Part shown: positions 55,331 to 64,000 of the stretch, piece after piece
Position numbering within the stretch: position 1 is the first letter of the stretch
Layout: every line of letters begins with the position of its first letter
From: Metridium senile
Taxonomy: Eukaryota; Cnidaria; Anthozoa; Actiniaria; Metridiidae
Assembly (NCBI GenBank): GCA_949775045.1
Contig: OX459096.1
Location: forward strand, 41,456,959-41,520,958
Length of the DNA: 64,000 nucleotides
Reading direction: 5' to 3'
Translations under genes and position numbers: made by a program
The notes under the pieces: model-generated
Databases searched by the model: none
Seen by the model: only the letters and a program-made list of their open reading frames with translations
Told to the model about the DNA's origin: nothing

Positions 55331-56197
55331 ATGGATGTGGTTTTGGTTGTGCTTTTCTGGGCAGTCTTTGTGTTCAACGTAACTGGCAATTCTCTTGTGA
55401 TTTACCTCATCTCCAAGAAACAACGCACTTCTACAGACTACCTACTCCTCAACTTGGCTGTTGCAGACCTCATCTTTGGATTTTTAGCTGGGATTTCTAT
55501 AACGCTGATGTTACTTTGGCCAAATTATGAAAACGTTAACCCAACTTTGTGTAACTTCTTGGTATCTGGGAACATTGGTTGGATTGCTAGTGGGGCTTCT
55601 ACCATTACCATGATAATTTTGTCTGTCGAGAGATATTTTGCAGTATGTCGTCCTCACAGTTTTACGAAATGGTTCTCAATAAGAAATATTAAGTTAATCA
55701 TTCCCATGATATGGCTCTTTTGCATTGCCGCAATGACTCCTATGTTAGCCGAAAAAACATGCTTTGGCATTGGAGATGAAAATGATCAAAAAATTCATTC
55801 CATTTTTATGATGTGTTTTTCAATATTTATAATATTGTTCCTTACTGTGTTGTCAGCTAAGATCTATGTGTCACTGTGGTGCAAACACACTTCAATTCAA
55901 TCCACAGAAGTAAGAGAGATAGAGGAGAGAAAAAAGAACAAGAAAGTCACACTGTGTGTATTGGCCGTCACTGTAACCTTCATTATCTGTTATATTCCGA
56001 ATTCTGTCTTCTACATAATATATGGATTTCAAATTAACTTGGGGGTACAAGCGTATTTTCCAATAACAATACTTTCTATGGCAGTCAATGCCGCACTTGA
56101 CCCTTACCTGTTCAGCTTCCAGAACCCAAGGATGAGAGCACTGCTAAAGAAAATGCTGTGGTGTAAAAAGAATTTGGATAACCATGTCCAGCCGTAA
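55331..56197 (+). CDS. Array GPCR copy 2, intact class A receptor, 288 aa
   Basis: Intronless seven-helix receptor with a very short extracellular N-terminus (MDVVLVVLFW). TM1 has NVTGNSLVIYL, TM2 LAVADLIFG, TM3 ends VERYFAVCRP (ERY in place of DRY), and TM7 has NAALDPYLFSFQN (DPxxF in place of NPxxY). A basic third loop (EIEERKKNKKVTLCVLAV) precedes TM6. The C-tail is short and basic with WCKKN. The start at 55331 is chosen because the sister genes all start at the same aligned ATG; an in-frame codon at 55310 would add an unconserved leader. It is probably a plasma-membrane receptor; the ligand is unknown. The tandem sisters suggest a recent lineage expansion. Confidence 0.85.
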   Translation: MDVVLVVLFWAVFVFNVTGNSLVIYLISKKQRTSTDYLLLNLAVADLIFGFLAGISITLMLLWPNYENVNPTLCNFLVSGNIGWIASGASTITMIILSVERYFAVCRPHSFTKWFSIRNIKLIIPMIWLFCIAAMTPMLAEKTCFGIGDENDQKIHSIFMMCFSIFIILFLTVLSAKIYVSLWCKHTSIQSTEVREIEERKKNKKVTLCVLAVTVTFIICYIPNSVFYIIYGFQINLGVQAYFPITILSMAVNAALDPYLFSFQNPRMRALLKKMLWCKKNLDNHVQP

Positions 56198-57552
56198 CAA
56201 TTTCATGGTTGTCAACATTCCACATCATAAGCAACGTTACGAACAACAGACTAATAACAAAGACATATGCGGAAATATGTTCCTCAACTATCCATCGATT
56301 AATATGGATGCAGGCGTGATGTTTATAACATGTTTTCCAGTGTACATAGTATATAAAATTAATTCATACTATAATATACATGTAAATAACATATACATAA
56401 TAAGCTAAGAGCAGTTATACGAATGGATACAACAACTATTGCTTTTTGCCCGATTGTGTTCAAAGTTCAAAGCATGTAACTATGCTGTCATGGAGTTGTT
56501 GTCGTTTTAATTTTATGCGGTTTTTTTTTTCAGTCTTTTCGAAAATTCTTCACAATCAATTCGGTAGTCGTTTCAACAAAAAAGTGCTCAAAATGACATT
56601 TTTGACGAACAATACCAATCGCTCTGGACTGATTTGAAAAGCTTCCAATGTTGTACAAAGGTTAGACACATCAGGTATTGTGTAATCTTCTATATGATCC
56701 GTATTCATGTATTTAAAATGCAATTGCTTTGAAAGGGTGAAGCCTGAATCCAGCTGCTTATTGCTTATCGGCCGTTGTTGATGTTCTTGTACTTTTACGT
56801 TTCTAACTTCACTTAGCATGGCTCTTGAGACAAACAGTGCACTGTATTTCTGTATGAAAATAAGCTTATTTGTTGTCTTTTTTTCGGCTGAAAAAAAGAT
56901 CATTTTCGTAAATTGTTTGATTTTCTGTAGCTTGAAGAGAAACCATTGAGTTCGATGCGTGACAAATTCGTCATTTTTCGTCCGTTAACTGACATTTTAC
57001 TTGTTGTACATTTATTTTGGTTTATGTTGGAAAAAAAAAAAAAAAAATCGAATGTGGTTTAGCGTTCTCTGTACTCTTATCGACAACGATATTCGTGATG
57101 GCAGTGCTCAGAATTTGTTGAGGACTACTCCGCTCCGCGTCGTGAGTCACAAAAACTATTTATACTCAATAATTTCATTCTACGATCCAAGAATATACTA
57201 GTTATACACTTTTACAGCTATTTCATCAAAAGAAATGTCAACATTTTGTACCATCATGCGTTTCGTTTTCACCAGATCATACAATCCTCCAGTTCATATA
57301 TTTAAAATAGCACGTTAATAGGATCACTTCATTCATCATCCGACATGCAAATAAAATTAATTAAAATCTTAGAGCCATATGATACATTTTCATTAAGAAC
57401 GTCAAGGAAATAATCAATCAAATGCCAAACCTTAACTTATTGTGCAGTATGATCAGTATATTGATCTGATGTTATAAAAACCTTCTAGCAGCCGTTGCAG
57501 CACAGAAAAGGTTTTACTACATACTAGTGTGATTACTGTCAGCGTTAGAAAA
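56198..57552. other. Array spacer, units 2 to 3, with an unassigned minus-strand ORF
   Basis: A minus-strand frame at 56903-56556 (115 codons, SRAMLSEVRNVKVQEHQQRP) is open but unrecognised; it may be a transposase remnant. An A run at 57031-57047 and the shared 5' module (57320-57400) are present. Nothing else is coding. Confidence 0.45.
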
Positions 57553-58398
57553 ATGGAGGTTGTCTTCGGAGTTTTAATCGTGCTTTTCTGGACAATCTTT
57601 GTATTCAACGCAACTGGGAATTCCCTGGTGATTTACCTCATCTCCAAGAAACAACGCACTTGTACAGACTATCTACTGCTCAACTTGGCTGTTGCAGATC
57701 TCACCTTCGGCGGTTTTTCTGCTGGGATTTCCCCAATGCTGTATAAGTCAAAAGTCTATGAAAACCAACATTTGTGTACATTGTACATTGTAGTTGGAGC
57801 TATCGCTTGGATAGCTTGTGGGGCTTCTACTTTTACCATGATAATTTTGTCGGTCGAGAGATATTTTACAGTATGTCGTCCTCACAGTTTTAAGAAATGG
57901 TTCTCGATAAGAAATGTTAAATTGATCATTAGCATGACATGGCTATTTTCTGTCATTTTAACGATTCCTCGAATTTTCATGGCCAGAAAAACATGCTTTG
58001 ATTTAAAAGTTAGCCGAGCTTTAACAGTTCATTCTATAGCAATAGTGAGTTATTCGATCTTTACATTGTCGTTCCTATCCGTTTTGACAGTGAAGATCTA
58101 CGTCTCACTGTGGTGCAAACAGACTGCAATTCAACCCACAGCAGTAAGAGAGATAGAGGAGAGAAAGAAGAACAAGAAAGTCACATTGTGTGTATTGGCC
58201 GTCATTGTAACGTTCATTATCTGCTATATACCAAATTCCATCTTATATGGGATAGTTGCATTCAATATCAACTTGAATGTGGGATCGTTTGTTTCAATAA
58301 CAATACTTTTTATGGCTATCAATGCTGCAGTTGACCCTCCTGTTCAGCTTCAAGAACCCAAGGATGAGAACACTGCTGAAGAAAATGCTCTGGTGTAA
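57553..58398 (+). pseudogene. Array GPCR copy 3, frameshifted in TM7
   Basis: The frame MEVVFGVLIVLFWTIFVFNA is open through TM1-TM6 with GNSLVIYL, LAVADLTFGG and SVERYFTVCRP. In TM7 NAAVDP is followed by PVQLQEPKDEN instead of YLFSFKNP. Comparison with copies 2 and 4 shows a 2-bp deletion at about 58339 (CCTCCTG where the sisters have CCTTACCTG). The altered tail removes the end of TM7 and the basic tail, so a working receptor is unlikely, though a truncated product is possible. A TATAAAAA box lies at 57473. Confidence 0.75.
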
Positions 58399-58399
58399 A

Positions 58400-60145
58400 A
58401 CTAATGAGGAGGAACTTCCACAAGCACCAAGTTAATACTTTTCAAAACTGTATTAACTGAAAATTGACATGATTTCTGAATGTAACAGAATAAATCTGCC
58501 TTCTTTAGAATAAAAGTTATATCAAATGATATTTGTATATATCGCCATTATGTATCAAAAGGTGTCAATCACTGTCTTGAGCACCTTGTGGTTTATTTTC
58601 TTGTTCGAGTACACGGTTTTTGGTAGCGGGGTTTAAAGACGTTGTACAGTTAAGAAAACAAAAGTGTTGCCGATGTTGCTGTGCACGTTGTAGTTGCTTT
58701 TTGCTGTGCAGATGAAATCGGTTTCGAATGATGCGGGATTCTGGTTTCTAAAGACTCAATTTTCCTTGGATACTAAAATAGGTGGGTTCCAGATTCTAAC
58801 GACTGGATTTGTGGATTTGTGGATTTCCCGATTCCCGATTCCCGATTCCCGATTCCCGATTCCCGTACATGAACACAATAACACACAATAACACAAGAAT
58901 CAAAGATAACTTTCATCTTCCCAGAGTTCGTACTAACTGGGGAAAACAGAGATTTATATATCAATCTTTATAAGAATAGAATGATTTAAATTTATGTTAT
59001 AAGAAAATAGCATCAGTCGTTAGTTTTAACAAATCTCTCAAAAGTATTTTTTAGCTTTTAAATATTTAATGATCTATATTAGACTTCTTACATTACATTT
59101 TTATATCTTATATATAGCTTTGCATTTTTTTAATCTTATTTAATTTATCTTTTCAAGTATATATTTGTTTATTCATATCTTTTTTAATGTATAATTTGTA
59201 ACACATCATATTGTTGTATACTTTTTTTAGGGGCCTACTGAAAATCACATGTAGTGAATAGATTTTCCCTCATTAAAGATTATTCATCATCATACCATGT
59301 GTCGATGAGGACTGATTCTTCAATTTTTAGTATTTGTTTTAAAGGTGAATATACAGTAGCCTTGGTGTGCTCAGGACTTCTTTTTAAAAACAATTTCATA
59401 AAGTATTGATCCCTTGTACAAAAACATCTAATATAGGTTGAGGCTCGATGAGCCGTATAAATAACTCGATGGCCTGTTTTAATTGGTCTGAAGTCCCTCA
59501 CTTTCGGATTTGATCTTTATGTAATAGATCAGTAAAATAGGAGGGGGGTTCAGATTGCTATTCAAAAATTAAACTAATAAAAAGTTACATGGGGTTCACT
59601 TTCGAATTTACTAAATAACTAAAAAATATAATTCAAAAAGTTCAATCCTTGCCAAATTAACTATAGCTCTATTTTAATTAAAAGTGTACGGTTATAATTT
59701 TAAAACAACACGATGTTTGTAAAGGTTTTGACACTGTATTGTACAATGTATTCTATACCACCATCAATATTTTCACCATATGAGAAAACCCTTCAGCTAT
59801 TCTATTAGAATAACAGCGACTTTAACAAAACCGTATCATTGAGTTTTGATTATCAAGCTCATTTAATTATGTTGTATTATTGTGTGTGCTTGGAAGTACA
59901 AATAAAGTGTTTTTAATGATGTTTCGTTCATCAACTGGCAAACAAAAATAATTAAAGTCTTGGAACAACATTGTACATTTTCATCAAGAACTTAGAGATA
60001 AAAATTAATCTAATGCAAACCCTCTGACTGTTAACGATTGTCAACATGATCATTATATCAAATCTTGATACGAAAACCCTTTAGTCAGCTATTGCACAAA
60101 CTCACTAACAGGCGGACTAGCATCACAGAGTGTGAGTTAGAGAAA
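58400..60145. other. Array spacer, units 3 to 4
   Basis: It holds the 3' module (CTTCCACAAGCACCAAGTTAA at about 58412), five tandem GATTCCC words (58824-58864), and the 5' module (about 59860-59990: GGAAGTACAAATAAAGTG, CTTGGAACAACA). No gene is seen. Confidence 0.55.
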
Positions 60146-60997
60146 ATGGTTTTATATATCATTTTGGTTGTGCTTTTCTGGGCATTCTTTGTGTGCAACG
60201 CAACTGGCAATTCCCTGGTAATTTACCTCATCTCCAAGAGACAACGCACTTCTACAGACTATCTACTGCTCAGCATGGCTGTTGCAGATCTCATCTTTGG
60301 TGGGTTTTCAGCGATTTCTCAAACGCTGGTGTTACTGTTTGGGCGTTTCTATGAAAACCAAGTTTTCTGCAAAATTGTTGTCTCTGGAAATATCGCTTGG
60401 ATGGCTTCTGGGGCATCTACTTTTACCATGATAATATTGTCCATCGAGAGATATTTTGCAGTATGCCGTCCTCACAGTTTTAAGAAATGGTTCTCAATAA
60501 GAAATGTTAAATTTATCATTATTATGATATGGCTCTTTTCTATTGCTAATGTGATTCCTCTGATGGCCGCAAAAACATGCTTTGGCTTTGAAGATCAAAA
60601 TGATAGAGAAGTGCATTCCATTCTTGCCATAAGTTGTTCAATATCTATAATATTGTTCCTTACTGTGTTGTCAGTGAAGATCTACGTGTCACTGTGGTGC
60701 AAACACACTGCAATTCAACCCACAAAAGTAAGAGAGATAGACGAGAAAAAGAGGAAAAAGAAAGTCACATTATGTGTATTGGCCGTCATTGTAAGCTATA
60801 TCATTTGTTTTTTTCCACATTTTACTTTGTACATAATATATGTATTTAAGATCGATTTAGAAGTGGAATGGTATTTTTCAATAACAGTACTTTTTATGGC
60901 TATCAATGCCGCACTTGACCCTTACCTGTTCAGCTTCCAGAACCCAAGGATGAGAACACTGCTCAGGAAAATGCTGTTTTGTAAACCTAATGAGTAG
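60146..60997 (+). CDS. Array GPCR copy 4, intact class A receptor, 283 aa
   Basis: Intronless seven-helix receptor closely related to copies 1-3. TM1 NATGNSLVIYL, TM2 MAVADLIFGG, TM3 end SIERYFAVCRP, third loop EIDEKKRKKKVTLCVLAV, TM7 NAALDPYLFSFQN, tail PRMRTLLRKMLFC. It keeps ERY and DPxxF as in copy 2. The start at 60146 matches the aligned ATG of the sisters; the frame is open further upstream to 60065, but that leader is not shared. It is probably functional. The short loops suggest a small-molecule or peptide ligand; nothing in the sequence decides which. Confidence 0.85.
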   Translation: MVLYIILVVLFWAFFVCNATGNSLVIYLISKRQRTSTDYLLLSMAVADLIFGGFSAISQTLVLLFGRFYENQVFCKIVVSGNIAWMASGASTFTMIILSIERYFAVCRPHSFKKWFSIRNVKFIIIMIWLFSIANVIPLMAAKTCFGFEDQNDREVHSILAISCSISIILFLTVLSVKIYVSLWCKHTAIQPTKVREIDEKKRKKKVTLCVLAVIVSYIICFFPHFTLYIIYVFKIDLEVEWYFSITVLFMAINAALDPYLFSFQNPRMRTLLRKMLFCKPNE

Positions 60998-62790
60998 GAA
61001 GTTTCAGACACAAGCACCAGATTAAGGGCCTCTGACAAATAATCAAAGTACATACTTGTTTAAAACCTGTAAAAACCAAAATACACTTATCAATAAATCT
61101 GAATTTCTTAGACTTTATTGTGATATTGCAAAATGACCGTGGACACAACTTTTGCAATTGTTTACATGAAATGTAGTTTCCTTGCAAATAAAACAACTTT
61201 AAAAGTTCAGAACATTTACTATTTTAAGAATGTAACAGAGGAAATGTAAAAGTCTGCCTTCTATTAATAAAAGGGAAATTAATATGAATTTAAAACTAGT
61301 AAAATATTTTTTTATGATATTGTTCTAGTTAATGCATAAATCAATTATTTATTTATTATCTACCTTTTTTCACTGCGATGTTTTTATTTCATTTTCTGTA
61401 TAAATCAAATAACGCTTTTGGTTAATTTGTCATCTATACCAGTAACAAAACTGAAGTAAGACATCACGAAAAAATGTTTATTATAAATATATTTTGTCGC
61501 TTATCTAACATAAACATGTACATCCATTTCATCAAAATGTCGTCTAGGGGCCGGTCGTTTTTATCTGTGTCACAATACTCCGTGACATTGCTGTGTATAT
61601 AGTACTAGTCCTAGGGGAATAGAATAATGTAAATCGTCTTTAGTAATTCTTTATTATGTTAATATGTTGAGATCTGTAAATCGAGAGTTATGTATGAGAG
61701 TCAGTCGGAGTGTGAATGTTGAATGTGGCGTCTCAAGCTTATTTGGTGAGGAAAACGTTTGCAAGAGAAACTTTGGACTGAATCCGTAAACTCGTATATT
61801 CTCGGCCTTGTAGTGGTGATTAACTGTTTGAGTCAAGTGGGCCTACGAGGTGGATATAAACTACAAAGATTCTACGGGCCACGTATCAAAAGGAGAATTG
61901 AAACGTAAGGACTTGGGGAGTATACGAAGCAAAGATTAACAAGTCAAGTTTGTAAACTACACAACCGGTAAACGTATTGATCAATAATTCTACCAACGAC
62001 GCCAAGAGTGTGTGATATAAGAACTGTGCACTAAAGGCCTAGAACATTATGAGAGAGTGTGTAATTAGTAGTATGTTTGTTATTTAAGAAGCGTTTAAAA
62101 TAGTATTTGTGTTAAAAAATTACTACAATTTTGTGCTAAAATTAGTTAAAGATATATTTTGGACTGTCAGCCATCGTAACATTTAGGGGCCACGGGTAAC
62201 AATCAATGTATCGTAAGGTTTGTTTCGCAATAATTGTTTATAATGAGATTTATGTAGTACATCAAGTAGCTATAACCCGACAATCTGAAATGGGGAAGGC
62301 TAGACAGATTGCTGGAGGTCAACTTCAGAAACATTGCTATTTTATGGGGTCACTTTTCAAAAATAAGAGAAAGTCACAAGGATTCAATATCACATTTTAT
62401 TAAATAAGTAAAACCGATAATTCACAAACTTCATCTTTGCCCAATTTACTTTATTTCTATTTCAAAGTGTGCTTTTATAATTGGAAAAGAACACGATGGA
62501 AATCTGAATTTGAAATCTGCCATATGTCAAAATATAACTGCACCTCCCCTTTCTCCCAGTTAATAAACGACCTGCCGCTTAGTTGATTGAACTAGTTGGT
62601 TGTCACTAGAATGCATCCTATACCACAATGTGCGCAACATCTTTACCAGATTTTTAAATGCTGCAGCTATTGTATTAAAAGAACAGCGAGCTTAAAAAAC
62701 TGCGGTATCATTGAGTTAATCAACTCCTTTAGTTATTTGGTTTTATTGTGAAAACTTGGAAGTAAAAATAAAGTGTTTTTAATGAAACTT
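60998..62790. other. Array spacer with a possible LTR fragment
   Basis: The 3' module is at about 61000. A GGGGCCGGTCGTTTTTAT end at 61549 recalls the 41629 MITE terminus. 61568-62181 starts TGTCACAATACTCC and ends GCCATCGTAACA, as an LTR would. The 5' module of a fifth array unit follows at 62340-62840. Confidence 0.4.
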
Positions 62791-62844
62791 CAATCAACAC
62801 CAAACAAAAATGATTAAAACTCTTGGAACAAGAGGGCAATTTTT
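62700..62844 (+). repeat. 5' flank of GPCR-array unit 5
   Basis: GTATCATTGAGTTAATCAAC, GGAAGTAAAAATAAAGTG and AAACTCTTGGAACAAGAGGG match the upstream module of units 1 and 4. It is interrupted by the LINE and resumes at about 63972 (TTTACTGATAGGACAGTA), which matches 51785 of unit 1, so another receptor gene probably lies beyond the right edge. Confidence 0.65.
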
Positions 62845-63971
62845 TAGTGCTAACGGGATGCTATTCCAGATTTTAGGACCAGTTGATTTAAAAGAGCTTC
62901 TCATTAGTTCGGTTCGTACACTCTCAATATAAAAGCATTTATTGGTTGTAGATCTAGTTTTATAATGATGGACGTTTACAGTTGATTTAAAGATGTTATT
63001 TATATTTCTGGGGATAATGTTATTATGAATGTCATGCATCATAATGGACATTCGTTCAAAGTAAAGAAAATTTAAAGGAAGGGAATTTGCCTGAATGAAA
63101 AATGGAACAGCGTGATCTCTAGAATTTGAAAAATTGATAAGTCGAAGGGCTCGCTTTTATTATACAAGTAATCGATTTAGGTGTGTTTTAGCACTATTAC
63201 CCCAGGAACAGATCCCATAGAGCAAATGTGGCTCTATTAATGACTTATATATGTTGAATAAGGCTTTGCGTGGAACAAAATGTCTCAGTTTGGCAATAAT
63301 GCCAATTGATCTGCTTATTTTTTGTGCAATATAGTCGATATGCGTTTTCCAAGATAAATGAGAGTCTATGAAAACCCCAAGAAATTTGATAAATTTTTTA
63401 CATTCAATTTCTTTGTGTTGATTTAGATTATCTGAACTAAGGATAGTTGGATCTACCGTTAACTTTTTTTTGTCTAGGTCGAAATATGGCATAGTTAGTC
63501 TTTTTAACATTTAGTGATAGTCGGTTTGTTCGTAGCCATTCAGTTAGTTTGTGGAGTTCAGTATTCACTGTATCCTGTAATTTATTCAAGTTTTTGTTTT
63601 CGTAAAGTATACTGGTATCATCAGCGAATAGGTGGAAGGAAAAGACCTTGCTGCAGTTAATGATATCATTAATATAAATAAGAAACAAAAGAGGTCCCAA
63701 AACTTAACCTTGTGGTACACTGCATTGTGATACCTGATAATATGAAATTGAATCGTTGATACATACTGTATGCCGTCTATTAAAGAGATAAGATTTCAGC
63801 CAATCATGAACAAGGCCACGAAATCCGAAATGGTCTAATTTAGTCAAAAGAATGTTATGATTGACCGCGTCAAAAGCTTTTTTTAAGTCAATAAAGATTC
63901 CACATGTAAATTTGCCTTGATCCATATTTTCATGTATTTTATTAATGATATCAATTACCGCAAACTTAATG
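62845..63971 (-). pseudogene. 5'-truncated LINE (non-LTR reverse transcriptase fragment)
   Basis: Minus-strand frames read KFTCGIFIDLKKAFDAVNHN (RT motif A), then VLGPLLFLIYINDII, the catalytic FADDTSIL, and the thumb FLGVFIDSHLSWKTHIDYIA and LLYGICSWGN. This is a CR1/Jockey/L2-like reverse transcriptase. It starts inside the RT domain (5' truncation, usual for LINEs). A stop replaces the serine of the PQGS motif (63701-63703), and a frameshift lies near 63470. It is inserted in the 5' flank of array unit 5. Confidence 0.8.
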
Positions 63972-64000
63972 CGGCTTTACTGATAGGACAGTAATCGATT

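Overview
The window looks like nuclear DNA of an anthozoan cnidarian (stony coral or sea anemone). It is AT-rich and has GT-AG introns, runs of intronless class A GPCR genes, a CTHRC1-like secreted collagen-domain protein, and a dense mix of DIRS, Penelope-like, Helentron-like, LINE and short inverted-repeat DNA elements. Nothing suggests a bacterium, organelle or virus. The clade is an inference from gene and repeat content; no species is claimed.

Host genes, left to right. (1) 287-3684 (+): the last seven exons of a coiled-coil protein that starts off the left edge. (2) 21849-22922 (+): an intronless, basic, unrecognised ORF. (3) 28546-24642 (-): a four-exon class A GPCR of about 424 residues, rebuilt from phase-matched splice sites. 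(4) 36233-36565 (+): an orphan TM6-TM7 GPCR exon. (5) 48418-45716 (-): a four-exon CTHRC1-like gene, 245 codons, with signal peptide, Gly-X-Y segment and Cys-rich C-terminal domain, its introns filled with GAT/GGT satellites. (6) 49628 to the right edge: a tandem array of closely related intronless GPCRs on + at 51894, 55331, 57553 and 60146. Two copies look intact and two are broken. Decayed units lie at both ends.

Mobile DNA fills most of the rest. 775-1003, 9688-9824 and 41629-42380 are PIF/Harbinger-type short elements (TTA/TAA duplications). 4751-6792 holds three elements stacked on TTAA sites, one piggyBac-like. 10041-12311 is a 2.3-kb element with exact 7-bp target duplication. 12338-16815 is a nearly complete DIRS retrotransposon (gag, RT/RNase H, tyrosine recombinase, inverted termini). 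37963-40849 is a Helentron-like insertion with a decayed OTU protease ORF. 44139-45491 is a Mutator-like element with 9-bp duplication. 52541-53862 is a palindromic element that splits the first GPCR copy. 62845-63971 is a 5'-truncated LINE. At least ten further foldback or short inverted-repeat elements are mapped.

The most unusual signal is a set of three short folds (9368-9405, 32834-32876, 33616-33652) with hammerhead-ribozyme-like architecture: stem I, CUGANGA-like core, stem II hairpin, GAAAC-GUC, stem I partner. They sit in dispersed repeats, probably Penelope-like or retrozyme remnants. Other points are the hidden CTHRC1-like gene, the rapidly changing GPCR array, and the Helentron-like insertion whose empty site can be read from a neighbouring repeat copy.
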